Below, one piece after another: positions 26,704 to 35,384 of a stretch of 64,000 nt of DNA (position 1 is the first letter of the stretch; each line of letters begins with the position of its first letter). Below the pieces are notes generated by a model. It saw only the letters and a list, made by a program, of their open reading frames with translations. It was not told the DNA's origin and did not search any database. The position numbers were made by a program, and so were the translations under genes. The stretch covers positions 12,700 to 76,699 of the forward strand of contig CAZHFN010000006.1 of the NCBI GenBank assembly GCA_964531105.1, in the 5' to 3' direction. The DNA comes from UBA2256 sp964531105 (GTDB lineage: Bacteria > Spirochaetota > Spirochaetia > Treponematales > Rectinemataceae).

Positions 26704-26732
26704 TTGACAGTCCTGGCTTGGCTCGATACAAT
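26704..26732 (+). promoter_or_regulatory. strong sigma-70 promoter of the FMN/FAD lipoprotein gene
   Basis: Perfect TTGACA (26704-26709), exactly 17 bases, and TACAAT (26727-26732). A perfect 10-bp palindrome ATAACGTTAT (26649-26658) lies upstream. The transcript would start about 26739, inside the left arm of the hairpin listed next. Confidence 0.8.
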
Positions 26733-26733
26733 C

Positions 26734-26770
26734 CCGTGAGTATTAAATAAATATTTATACATACTCACGG
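26734..26770 (+). promoter_or_regulatory. perfect 10-bp inverted repeat over transcription start and Shine-Dalgarno
   Basis: CCGTGAGTAT (26734-26743) and its exact reverse complement ATACTCACGG (26761-26770) enclose 17 AT-rich bases with an inner 12-base palindrome ATAAATATTTAT (26747-26758). The right arm shares its last two G with the GGAGG ribosome-binding site (26769-26773). It can act as a DNA operator just after the -10, or as a 5' hairpin in the mRNA. Confidence 0.7.
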
Positions 26771-26777
26771 AGGTTGT

Positions 26778-28841
26778 ATGAGAAAGCTGTTAGTGAAGAG
26801 TTTCGCAGCAGTGGCAATGGCACTCCTCATCGCAGGATGTACATCAAATGCAGCGAAAGTTTCTGCTCCGGTCAACGGAACCTACGAAGGCACCGCCCGC
26901 GGCATGCAAGGACCAATCACGGTCCAGGTTACGGTAGCCGATGCCAAGATAGCATCGGTCGGAATTCTTTCTTCGAAAGAAACACCGAACATCGCCAAGG
27001 TAGCCCTAGAACGCCTGCCAGCGCGCATCGTCGAGACGCAGAGTCTTAAGGTCGACACGGTCGCAGGTGCCACGGTCTCCAGCAATGCCCTCAAGAACGC
27101 TGTCGCCGACGCAGTCAAGAAGGCCGGATTCGATGTGGACGCGCTCAGAAAGAAGGAAGTGAAGGTAACACCTAAGGCCCCTGAAACCTGGAACGCAGAC
27201 GTCCTGGTAATCGGCGCCGGTGGCGCAGGCTTGAGCGCCGCCATTAGCGCGGCTCAGGTAGGTGCCAAGGTAATTCTCATCGAGAAAAGCTCGTTCATTG
27301 GCGGCAACTCCATGGTAGCCGGTGCGGCCTACAACGCGGTGGACCCTGAAGCCCAATCCACGATGAAGCTCACACGGGCACAGAAATCATCCATGGACGC
27401 TTATCTGGCCCTCGATCCGGCCGATCCCAACCTTAAGTTCGACAGGTATCCAGAGTGGAAGCCTGTGTTAGATCAGCTAAAGACCGACATCAAGGCTTTC
27501 TATACGGCAAACCAGGCCAAGACATTGGGCGTCGACATGCCCGGCTTCGATGCCATCTCTCTCCATATGTGGCATATCTATACCGGCGGCCTCAGGCAAC
27601 TGACCGACGGGAGCTGGATCGCTCCTAGAATCGATTTGGCAAGAAAACTAGCCGAAAGCGCTCTCACCAGCCTGAAGTGGATGGACAGCCTCGGTCTCAA
27701 GGCTCAGTATGGCGCCACTTCGCTCTATGGTGGTTCTACCGGTCTTTCCACTGTACTCGGCGCCATGTGGCCCCGTACTCACAGCTTTATGTCTGGTGCA
27801 GACCGAATTCCACAGCTGGAGAAAAAAGCCCTGGAATTTGGGGTAAAGATTTTTACCGAAACCAAGGGAACCGAGCTTCTGGCAGGGGCTGGCGGCAAGG
27901 TAGTCGGCGCCAAGGCGGTGCAGGCTGATGGCACACAGATTACAATCAATGCAGCCAAGGGCGTCGTATTGGCATCGGGCGGCTACTGCGCCAATCCCGT
28001 CATGGTTAAAAAGTATGACAAGTACTGGGGCGAAGATCTCTCCACCAGAACTCTCTCCACCAACGTAGGAACCAACACCGGCGACGGAATCGTCATGGCC
28101 GAGAAGTTGGGCGCTTCCCTCTTCGGCATGGAAGTCTCCCAGATGATGCCCTCATCCTCCCCCACCAAGGGTACTATGACAGACGGTATCTGGGGTGACG
28201 CTGCCGAACAGATTTGGATAGATGCCAAGGGTAACCGCTTCGTGGACGAGTATGCCGAACGCGACGTTCTCGCGAAGGCATCCTTGAAGCTGGATAATGG
28301 TATTTTCTACATCATCTACGCCGGCCGCGGCGCCGTGAACAAGCCCGAAGTAATGCTCAAGGGAGCCCCCTATGATGCAAGACTGAAGGATATGGTTGAA
28401 GGCGGACATGTCTGGTATGGCAATACTCTGGCCGAACTGGCCGCTGCTACCGCCAAACCCGCCGCAGGCGTAGCTCCTGCCTTCACCGAAGCCGCGTTGC
28501 GCGCCACCATCGAGAAATATAACAAGTTCGTCGCCGACCAGAAAGACACCGAATTTGGAAAGGGCGTCATCGCTGGCGCCATTGATCTTGCTGCAGTCGA
28601 CGCCGATCCTACCCTCGGCTTGGCGATCAGTCCCCGTAAGTCTTCCCTCCATCACACGATGGGCGGTGTCCTGATCGATACCGAGACCCGCGTCCTCGAT
28701 GCCAAGGGTAATCCCATCCCCGGCCTTTGGGCTGCTGGCGAAGTAACTGGCGGCATCCATGCGGGTAACCGCTTGGGCGGCAACGCGATAGCCGACATCT
28801 TCACATTTGGCCGCATCGCAGGATTGAACGCAGCAAAGTAA
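26778..28841 (+). CDS. exported FMN-binding/fumarate-reductase-like flavoprotein (lipoprotein)
   Basis: 687 residues. A lipoprotein leader ends at LLIAGC (Cys21). Residues about 35-115 form an FMN-binding domain with the ApbE flavinylation motif DTVAGATVSS (D93 to S102), so FMN is probably linked covalently to Ser101. A FAD-binding flavocytochrome-c/fumarate-reductase domain follows (VLVIGAGGAGLSAAIS about 141-156, IEKSSFIGGNSMVAGAAYNA, HHTMGGVLID, and the C-terminal AAGEVTGGIHAGNRLGGNAIAD). No haem-binding CxxCH is present. Such proteins reduce fumarate, urocanate, acrylates or similar acceptors outside the cytoplasm; the substrate here is unknown. GGAGG precedes the ATG. A strong terminator follows, so it is monocistronic. 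Confidence 0.93.
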   Translation: MRKLLVKSFAAVAMALLIAGCTSNAAKVSAPVNGTYEGTARGMQGPITVQVTVADAKIASVGILSSKETPNIAKVALERLPARIVETQSLKVDTVAGATVSSNALKNAVADAVKKAGFDVDALRKKEVKVTPKAPETWNADVLVIGAGGAGLSAAISAAQVGAKVILIEKSSFIGGNSMVAGAAYNAVDPEAQSTMKLTRAQKSSMDAYLALDPADPNLKFDRYPEWKPVLDQLKTDIKAFYTANQAKTLGVDMPGFDAISLHMWHIYTGGLRQLTDGSWIAPRIDLARKLAESALTSLKWMDSLGLKAQYGATSLYGGSTGLSTVLGAMWPRTHSFMSGADRIPQLEKKALEFGVKIFTETKGTELLAGAGGKVVGAKAVQADGTQITINAAKGVVLASGGYCANPVMVKKYDKYWGEDLSTRTLSTNVGTNTGDGIVMAEKLGASLFGMEVSQMMPSSSPTKGTMTDGIWGDAAEQIWIDAKGNRFVDEYAERDVLAKASLKLDNGIFYIIYAGRGAVNKPEVMLKGAPYDARLKDMVEGGHVWYGNTLAELAAATAKPAAGVAPAFTEAALRATIEKYNKFVADQKDTEFGKGVIAGAIDLAAVDADPTLGLAISPRKSSLHHTMGGVLIDTETRVLDAKGNPIPGLWAAGEVTGGIHAGNRLGGNAIADIFTFGRIAGLNAAK

Positions 28842-28890
28842 TCTGTTTCATAGAGTTTGATCCGTTAAAAAAAAGGATCAGGTAATTATC

Positions 28891-28917
28891 TGCCCCCGGA
28901 TTTCCGGGGGCATTTTT
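28891..28917 (+). terminator. Rho-independent terminator after the flavoprotein gene
   Basis: A perfect 9-bp stem TGCCCCCGG/CCGGGGGCA with an ATTT loop is followed by TTTTT. A weaker hairpin TGATCC/GGATCA (28858-28880) with an A8 loop precedes it. Confidence 0.95.
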
Positions 28918-28977
28918 ATAGAACGTTGTGGGATTTCTGATTGGCTGGAAGCTCTTAAAAAAATTAACAGCCTTTTT

Positions 28978-29967
28978 TTAAATCGACTGGACTATTCCGA
29001 GAATATTCAAATCGCCTACAATTTCCAAACCCGCCAACGTAGCCTCGGCTTCGTAGTCCCTTTCTCCGGGTATCTTTAATCGCACCCGCAAGCTGGCATC
29101 GACCGCTTCAGATATTCTCCGGGAAAGCAATCCAGATACCGGAGCACGCAGAATGCCGCCCCTGGACCTCGCCGCCTGTATCTCCAATTCAATAGTTCGA
29201 CCATCATTGATTTTTCTTGTTATATAACAAACAATTTCAGAATCGTTCAACGCGATTTTCTGTATTCGAGATCCGTTGTAGGTAGTGAATAAATATTTCC
29301 GCCCGCCCAGGGCTGCAGTACAAAGGAATCCTCTGAATGCTGTACCCATAAACGGAATTTTAGCCACAGAAAGCATCAGCGAATCGCCTCGCATGGGAAA
29401 ATCATTGGATTGCGTCCATATCCAGGCTTCGGGCATGGATTTTCCCCAATCTTTTTCTATATAGCCCCGCCCTTGTGTGAAGATAGTGGTCTGTCCATCG
29501 ATCTTTACAAAGCCTTCTACTACATGGTCCATGCTCACAAGACCGTGGTTGCATTCCATCCCTGGCATAAAGGTAAAAGGCCCCATAATGCCAGGGCTCC
29601 AGAAGGGGAAGCTATGTTGAGAAAATGGTCCATACTGTAATTCCGCTTCTATGCTGGTAGAAGAATCGCCAAGCTTCACATGCAGGCCGCGGGAAGAGAA
29701 TGTGTTGTCTCCTACCCTGACTTCCAGACCTTTTTCTGCGGCAGAAAAGGCATCCCGGGGATATTGGAACCACCAGGAGCGACCTGTCCGGCCTTCTATT
29801 ACTTGCACGAAGGAGTAGCCCTCACCGTCAGGTCCCAAGGCAATGCCTGGAATAAAGGACCAGACTCCTCCGGCCAAACCGGCAGAATGCTTGAAATACC
29901 AGCCTTCAAAGTAATTTCGCTTCTTATTTTTGCCCTGAAAGGATTCAGGCAACCAAATATTGCGCAT
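28978..29967 (-). CDS. tocopherol-cyclase-like family protein
   Basis: 329 residues resembling the tocopherol cyclase Pfam family: the N-terminal NYFEGWYFKHS, WSFIPGIALG, the central FMPGMECNHGLVSMDHVVEG, YIEKDWGKSMPEAWIWTQSN and the beta-rich C-terminus. In plants and cyanobacteria the family closes the chromanol ring; bacterial members in organisms without tocopherol have no assigned role, so the name describes fold only. It is a lone minus-strand gene between the FMN-lipoprotein gene and a MATE exporter gene. A TGTAAT hexamer lies 8 bases before its ATG and no Shine-Dalgarno is visible. Confidence 0.88.
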   Translation of the reverse strand: MRNIWLPESFQGKNKKRNYFEGWYFKHSAGLAGGVWSFIPGIALGPDGEGYSFVQVIEGRTGRSWWFQYPRDAFSAAEKGLEVRVGDNTFSSRGLHVKLGDSSTSIEAELQYGPFSQHSFPFWSPGIMGPFTFMPGMECNHGLVSMDHVVEGFVKIDGQTTIFTQGRGYIEKDWGKSMPEAWIWTQSNDFPMRGDSLMLSVAKIPFMGTAFRGFLCTAALGGRKYLFTTYNGSRIQKIALNDSEIVCYITRKINDGRTIELEIQAARSRGGILRAPVSGLLSRRISEAVDASLRVRLKIPGERDYEAEATLAGLEIVGDLNILGIVQSI

Positions 29968-30010
29968 CCCGCATAATTACATGAGCCGCAACTTTTGAAA
30001 ATACCTGTAT

Positions 30011-31357
30011 CTAAGCTCTTCCCAGCCTTTTAACTTCCCTAACCAGGAGCATTGTAGTTATGCCGGATGAGAGAAGATCTGCCAGGGGATAGGCCATCCA
30101 GATGCCGTCCAGGCCGAAGAAGCGGGGCAAAAGAATGATAAGGGGGATAAGAATAAAGAATTGCCGGGAGAGACCTAACACTACCGACTCGGTAGCCTTG
30201 CCTATGGCTTGGAAGTAGGTGGCGCCGGTTATCTGCACCGCCGCCAGGGGAACGAACATGATCATAATCCGCAGCACCCGGGCGCTCGAAGCTACGAGGG
30301 CTCTGTCGGAAGTAAAAAAGCCCATCCCTACCCGGGGCAGGAGCATCATGAAGGCATAGCCGATGGTGGCAAGCCCTAAGGCAGTGAGGATCGTCGTTTT
30401 CAGAGTGGCTTTCACCCTGTCATAGTGTTTAGCGCCGTAGTTATAGCCCGCGATAGGCTGGAATCCCTGCACTATGCCCAGGACTGGCATGATGACAATC
30501 ATGTTGAGCCTGTGAATCATGCCAAAGGTAGTTATGGCCGAGTCGCCGCCATAGCGGCCCAGGGATGTATTCACCAGGAGCATGAGAAGGCTCATACCCG
30601 CCGATTGAATGAAAGCCGGTGTTCCTAAGAGGAAGCTCTGGCCTAAGATTTTTGGTCTGATTCTGAATTCCGCGGCCATCAGGGGCACTACTGTTTTTTT
30701 CCGCGTGTAGAGCGAGGCTAAATACAGCACCGAGGCTACCTGGCTGATCACCGTGGCGATCGCCGCCCCTCTCACTCCCATGCCAAAACCGAATATGAAG
30801 ATGGGATCGAGAATGGTGTTGAGCCCCGCCCCTAAAAGCATGCCTTTCATGGATGCCTTGGTATTCCCTTCGGAGCGGACCAGGTTGGAAGCGCACATGG
30901 ACAGGGCGAAAAAGAAGAAGCCCGCCCCTACGATGCTCAGATATTCCATGGCCAGAGGCATGATCTCTTCACTGGCTCCAAAAAAGGCAAGTATAGGACG
31001 CATAAAGGCGAACAGAAGGCCTACCAGGATCGCGTTGACCAGGATAACCGTGGCATAGGCCGTGCCCACCGCCCGAGCCGCTTCGTCGTGGCGCTTTTCG
31101 CCCAAGCGTCTGGACACGATGGACGCAGTACCGATGCCGGTAGCCTGGGCCACAGAAGAGACGATCATCTGTATCGGGAAGACGATGGAGAGGGCCGCTA
31201 TAGCTAGGGGTCCAACTCCCTGGCCGACAAAGATAGTGTCTACGATGTTGTAGAGGGCGTTAACCAGCATACCTATGGCCGCCGGGGCGCCCATCTTAAT
31301 GAGGAGGGGAAAAATCCTGTCGTTTTCTAGGTATGCGGTTCTATGCGATGTGTCCAC
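30011..31357 (-). CDS. MATE family efflux transporter
   Basis: 448-residue cytoplasmic-membrane exporter with the two six-helix halves of the MATE family. Recognisable parts are the N-terminal LLIKMGAPAAIGMLVNALYNIVDTIFVGQGVG, ATGIGTASIVSRRLGE, MLLGAGLNTILDPIFIF and, in the second half, PVLGIVQGFQPIAGYNYGA. These exchange cations (Na+ or H+) for drugs or metabolites. A GTG at 31357 is used as start; GGCGGGTG just before offers only weak ribosome binding, while TAATAT lies 6 bases upstream. The gene is downstream of the iron-type ABC importer on the same strand, with a 99-base gap. Confidence 0.93.
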   Translation of the reverse strand: MDTSHRTAYLENDRIFPLLIKMGAPAAIGMLVNALYNIVDTIFVGQGVGPLAIAALSIVFPIQMIVSSVAQATGIGTASIVSRRLGEKRHDEAARAVGTAYATVILVNAILVGLLFAFMRPILAFFGASEEIMPLAMEYLSIVGAGFFFFALSMCASNLVRSEGNTKASMKGMLLGAGLNTILDPIFIFGFGMGVRGAAIATVISQVASVLYLASLYTRKKTVVPLMAAEFRIRPKILGQSFLLGTPAFIQSAGMSLLMLLVNTSLGRYGGDSAITTFGMIHRLNMIVIMPVLGIVQGFQPIAGYNYGAKHYDRVKATLKTTILTALGLATIGYAFMMLLPRVGMGFFTSDRALVASSARVLRIMIMFVPLAAVQITGATYFQAIGKATESVVLGLSRQFFILIPLIILLPRFFGLDGIWMAYPLADLLSSGITTMLLVREVKRLGRA

Positions 31358-31456
31358 CCGCCGATATTACACCTTTTCGTGCCTGAATGGGCAGAGCATA
31401 GGGCGGGGAAAAGGAGAATAAAGGGCTTTCAGCAGCCTCCTCTAGTGGCCGGTGAG

Positions 31457-32596
31457 TTATGGCAGAAAAATCACGTTAGTCATATCAATCGTTGCAAGGA
31501 CAGAATCCCCCTCCTGAAAAAGAGGAGTGCCAGGATCGAAGATCTGCTCGGCAGAAATGGAGCCTAAGGAGCCAAGACTCAACTCGTACTCCACGTGACG
31601 CCCTACAAAGACCGTGGAAAGCACCTTGGCTTCAATCCTAATTTCGCCTTCCCCCTGTTTGCGGCTATCAAGGTCCAGAACGCCTACTTTTTCAGGTCGA
31701 ACCACTAAATAGATTTCTGGACCTACCGATTCGGGACGCAGCACCCTGGCGCGTATCTCTCCACCCGAAGGCAATGCAGCCACGGCATATTTTATCTCTT
31801 TCTTGGAGGCAGAGGGGATTCTTAAATCGCCATCTTCGAGCCGCAGTAAGGGAAGGCGCAGCGTATTGGCCTGACCGATAAAATCAGCCACGAAGAGGGA
31901 ACTAGGATTAGCATAGATTTCTCTGGGCGTGCCCACCTGCTCCACTTTTCCCTTGTTCATGACGACAATCCGATCGGCCATGGTGAGGGCTTCCGCCTGA
32001 TCGTGGGTAACGTAGAGACAGGTAATGCCCAGCTTTTTCTGGATCTTGCGTATTTCGGTACGCATGTGGATGCGCAGCTTGGCATCCAGGTTGGAAAGTG
32101 GTTCATCCATGAGGAGAAGCGTTGGCTCCATCACTAGCACTCGCGCTAAGGCAACTCGCTGCTGCTCCCCTCCAGAGAGCTGATTGGGAAAGCGATGTCC
32201 CGCAGCGCCCAGACCCACCAGTTCCAAAGTATTCTTTACCTTCGGCCAGATCGCCTCATCCTTTTCGCCCCTGGATTTGAGCCCATAGGCCACATTCTGA
32301 TCCACGCTCATATGGGGGAAAAGTGCATAGTTCTGGAACACGAAGCCGATGCCCCGCTTATTCACCGGCACGTTGGTCATATCGGCGCCCTGAATGGTCA
32401 CAGTGCCTTGGCTGGGAAGCTCGAAACCAGCCACCATGCGCAGGGTTGTAGTCTTGCCGCAACCCGATGGACCTAGGAATACGACCATTTCGCCCTGTTC
32501 CACCCTGAGGTTGACCTCATCGACGGCGCGGACTTTTTCCTTGTCCTTGACGAATTCTTTGATTACATCTTTCAGCTCAAGCGCCGGCGTTGTCAT
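31457..32596 (-). CDS. ABC transporter ATPase (iron/phosphonate/polyamine type)
   Basis: 379-residue ATPase of the MalK/FbpC/PotA group. The nucleotide-binding domain has Walker A GPSGCGKTT, Q-loop FVFQNYALFPHMSV, signature LSGGEQQR, Walker B LLLMDEP and the switch VTHDQ. The C-terminal 150 residues form a TOBE-type regulatory domain (LVVRPEKVGV, STVFVGRHVEYEL). It should energise the fused permease next to it. The start at 32596 is preferred because AGGAG lies just upstream; the frame is open 25 codons further. It overlaps the permease gene by 20 bases. Substrate is probably ferric iron or a phosphonate. Confidence 0.92.
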   Translation of the reverse strand: MTTPALELKDVIKEFVKDKEKVRAVDEVNLRVEQGEMVVFLGPSGCGKTTTLRMVAGFELPSQGTVTIQGADMTNVPVNKRGIGFVFQNYALFPHMSVDQNVAYGLKSRGEKDEAIWPKVKNTLELVGLGAAGHRFPNQLSGGEQQRVALARVLVMEPTLLLMDEPLSNLDAKLRIHMRTEIRKIQKKLGITCLYVTHDQAEALTMADRIVVMNKGKVEQVGTPREIYANPSSLFVADFIGQANTLRLPLLRLEDGDLRIPSASKKEIKYAVAALPSGGEIRARVLRPESVGPEIYLVVRPEKVGVLDLDSRKQGEGEIRIEAKVLSTVFVGRHVEYELSLGSLGSISAEQIFDPGTPLFQEGDSVLATIDMTNVIFLP

Positions 32597-34289
32597 ACTT
32601 AATCTCCTGGCGGATGCCGATTTTGGATGTGGAATAGCGCAGAAGTGCGAGGAGGAGGGCATCAGCCGCAAACACGATGACGATGAGCACGATGGAAAAG
32701 GCCGAGGCCTGGGAAAACTGGAGTTCGGTCATGCTTTCCAAAATGCGGGTTGTCAGCAAGGTCCACCGCACCGACACGAGAAATATGGTGGCGCTGATGG
32801 CTGTCATGCAATGGATGAAGAGGTAGCGCATCCCCGCCAGCACCGCGGGCACGATGAGGGGAATGGTAACGTGGGTGAAAGTACGTGTGGATGAGGCTCC
32901 CAGACTGGCCGATGCTTCTTCCAATGCCGGGTCGATCTGCTGCAGGGAAGCCATGACCGACCGAATTCCCGTGGCATAATACCTGAAGATGTAGGCCGCC
33001 ACAAGGATGGTCATGGTTCCGGTCAGGAGAATGGGCTTTTCGTTGAAGGCCAGGATATAGGCGATGCCGACAACGGTGCCGGGCAGGGCATAGTTGAGCA
33101 GGGCTGAAAATTCCAATACTTGGCGGCCTAAAAAGCTTTTTCGCTGGATTACGTAGCCGATAACCACAGCCAGTAGGGAGCCGGAAACAGTAGATACTGC
33201 GGCGATCTTGAGGGTGTCGGAAATTGCCTTTATTCCATGGGTAAAGACATAGGCATAATGTTCCAGAGTAAAGCTGTTGTTGACGCTCCACACTTTGACA
33301 AAAGAACCCCAGAGAATGATGAAGTATAGGTAGAGAATAAATATCGAAACAAAGAAGGCTATTACGGCAATTACAACGGAAAGTCCTTGGGGCAAGCGAG
33401 CGAAATCGGATCTCGCGCCGCTCTTCCCCGTAACGGTGACATAGCTCTTTTTACCGACTAAGGCTCTCTGAAAGATAAAGACCAGAAAGGCAGGCACGAG
33501 GAGCAAAAATGAAAGGCTCGATCCGCCGCGCAGATCGTACATTCCAGTGATTTGTAGATAGGCCTGAGTGGGCAATACCGGAAAGGTGTGGCCGCCCAAT
33601 ATGAGGGGCGTGGCGAAGTCGGCCAAACTGGAGCCGAAAAGCAGAAGGATGGCGTTGGCTATGCCAGGCATGGAGAGGGGCACGGTGACAGTGCGGAACA
33701 TTCTTGCCCTGGATGCGCCAAGGGAAAGGGCGGCGTCATCCAGGCTGGCGTTCATGGTGTCCAGTATGGCTGCAAGCACCATGAAGGCTACGGGAAAGTA
33801 CGTGAGGGTTTCCGAGAGCCATGTGCCCCAGAAACCGTAAAAATTGAGTTCTTCAATTCCGAAGGCCTTGAGGAGCATGCCGTTCGGTCCCAATGCCAGG
33901 GTGAGGGAAATGCTGCTGGTAAAGGGAGGAGAGATGAGGGGAAGGATGGTCACGGCGCTTATGAACCATTTCAGCCACCTCGGCCAGGATGTACGTGTGA
34001 CCGCCAGGGCGAAAAGATACCCCAAAACGGTACCGGCCAAGCTCACTGTGGTGGCGAGGATGAGGCTGCCATACAATGCCCTGATATTATAAGCCCTGCG
34101 GAGCACCTTGGCCAAATTCGCAAAGGACAGCTGGCCTTCCACCAGGAAGGTAGCCCCTAAAAGGCGCAGCAGAGGAAGGAAAATAAAAATTGCAAATGAT
34201 AACCAGATAGTGACCAGGGCGGCGAGAAGGGCTGGGTCCCTTCTTATGATTGACCCGCCCCGGTCCTTCCTCCGAGCAAACGCCTCCAT
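32577..34289 (-). CDS. ABC transporter permease, two fused domains (FbpB/PhnV-like)
   Basis: 570-residue inner-membrane permease made of two homologous BPD-transport domains, each with about six membrane helices. The EAA loops that contact the ATPase are DDAALSLGASRARMF in the first half and EEASASLGASSTRTF in the second. This fused design is typical of ferric-iron (FbpB) and 2-aminoethylphosphonate importers. It lies between the binding-protein and ATPase genes; the ATG is four bases after the stop of the binding protein and has no clear Shine-Dalgarno, so translation may be coupled. Confidence 0.93.
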   Translation of the reverse strand: MEAFARRKDRGGSIIRRDPALLAALVTIWLSFAIFIFLPLLRLLGATFLVEGQLSFANLAKVLRRAYNIRALYGSLILATTVSLAGTVLGYLFALAVTRTSWPRWLKWFISAVTILPLISPPFTSSISLTLALGPNGMLLKAFGIEELNFYGFWGTWLSETLTYFPVAFMVLAAILDTMNASLDDAALSLGASRARMFRTVTVPLSMPGIANAILLLFGSSLADFATPLILGGHTFPVLPTQAYLQITGMYDLRGGSSLSFLLLVPAFLVFIFQRALVGKKSYVTVTGKSGARSDFARLPQGLSVVIAVIAFFVSIFILYLYFIILWGSFVKVWSVNNSFTLEHYAYVFTHGIKAISDTLKIAAVSTVSGSLLAVVIGYVIQRKSFLGRQVLEFSALLNYALPGTVVGIAYILAFNEKPILLTGTMTILVAAYIFRYYATGIRSVMASLQQIDPALEEASASLGASSTRTFTHVTIPLIVPAVLAGMRYLFIHCMTAISATIFLVSVRWTLLTTRILESMTELQFSQASAFSIVLIVIVFAADALLLALLRYSTSKIGIRQEIKYDNAGA

Positions 34290-34293
34290 GCTA

Positions 34294-35286
34294 TTACTGC
34301 GTGACTACTTCGTCGATCCAGCGCTCCACATAAGCCTGCCGATTCTTGCCCTTCCAGGCGATGTCAGTTTCGATGAGGGTAACTGCGGACATATCCAGGG
34401 CTGGGTTGGTGACTTTAACGTCCGGTCTGGTGGGAATGTAATTGATCTTTTCGGCTACCATCACCTCGCCCAGGCGCTGGGTGGAAGCCCAGTCCATGAG
34501 TTTCTTGGCTGAGTCCAGGTTCTTGGCGCCCTTCAGGATGCCCGAGCCTTCCACGCCGTAAGTGACTCCTTCCTTGGGATAGGAGATGACCACATCGTAA
34601 CCCTGCTGCTGGATATCAAGGGCGTCCACGATGTAGAAGACGCCTGAAGCTGCCTGTCCGGTGGCTACGGGCATGGCTCCGCCAGCGCCGGATTTAGTAT
34701 AGAGCTGGATGTTCTGGTGGAGCTTTTTCTGGTAGGCAAAGGCTTCTTTCTCGCCGTAGATCTTGACCAGGGTATAAATTCGCTCAGTAGCGGTACCGGA
34801 GGTACGGGCGTCGGCCATCTGGAGACCGTTTTTATACGCGGGGTTTAAGAGGTCGTTCCAGGAAACTGGGGCGCTTAGGCCTTTTTCCTTGAGAAACTTG
34901 TTATTGGTAAGGAAGACCAGGGGAATGATGCCGATGCCAGTCCAGTAACTGCCTACAGAGCGGAACTGAGCGGGAATTTTGTCCGCTTCCTTGGGCTTGT
35001 ACGCTTCGAAAACTCCTTCCAGAATGCCCGCTTCGTAGGTGTCAGCCGGACCGCCCCAGAGGCAGTCCACCTGGGGATTTTTCTTCTCCGCTACGATTCG
35101 GGCCAGGGCTTCGCCTGATGAGAGGCGGATAAAATTGACCTTGATGCCTGTATCGGCGGTGAAGGCCGCAAAGACCTTGGTAGCGTACTTTTCTGGCATG
35201 ATGGTGTAGACGTTGAGCGTTCCCTGGGCAAAAACCGCAGATGACGCTAAAGCTACCAGTACAAAGGCGAGCAGAATGCGTTTCAC
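34294..35286 (-). CDS. extracellular solute-binding protein (iron/phosphonate type)
   Basis: 330-residue periplasmic binding protein of family 1, first gene of a three-gene ABC importer operon. The signal peptide ends near VFA-QG (residue 20). The mature part begins TLNVYTIMPEKYATKVFAAF as in FbpA/AfuA/PhnS proteins, with IRLSSGEALARI, DCLWGGPADTYEAG and PLVFLTNNKF. The tyrosine pair that binds iron in FbpA is not obvious, so phosphonate, phosphoglycerate or sugar phosphate are alternatives. The GTG start at 35286 has GGAGG 7 bases upstream. Confidence 0.88.
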   Translation of the reverse strand: MKRILLAFVLVALASSAVFAQGTLNVYTIMPEKYATKVFAAFTADTGIKVNFIRLSSGEALARIVAEKKNPQVDCLWGGPADTYEAGILEGVFEAYKPKEADKIPAQFRSVGSYWTGIGIIPLVFLTNNKFLKEKGLSAPVSWNDLLNPAYKNGLQMADARTSGTATERIYTLVKIYGEKEAFAYQKKLHQNIQLYTKSGAGGAMPVATGQAASGVFYIVDALDIQQQGYDVVISYPKEGVTYGVEGSGILKGAKNLDSAKKLMDWASTQRLGEVMVAEKINYIPTRPDVKVTNPALDMSAVTLIETDIAWKGKNRQAYVERWIDEVVTQ

Positions 35287-35384
35287 TTTTCTACCTCCAA
35301 GTGGTGGAAATAATAATCGTACTCTGTAATTCTGCGGCCATTCACAGGTATCGTCAATCCTGAAAATGAATCTGACTAGGCTGT

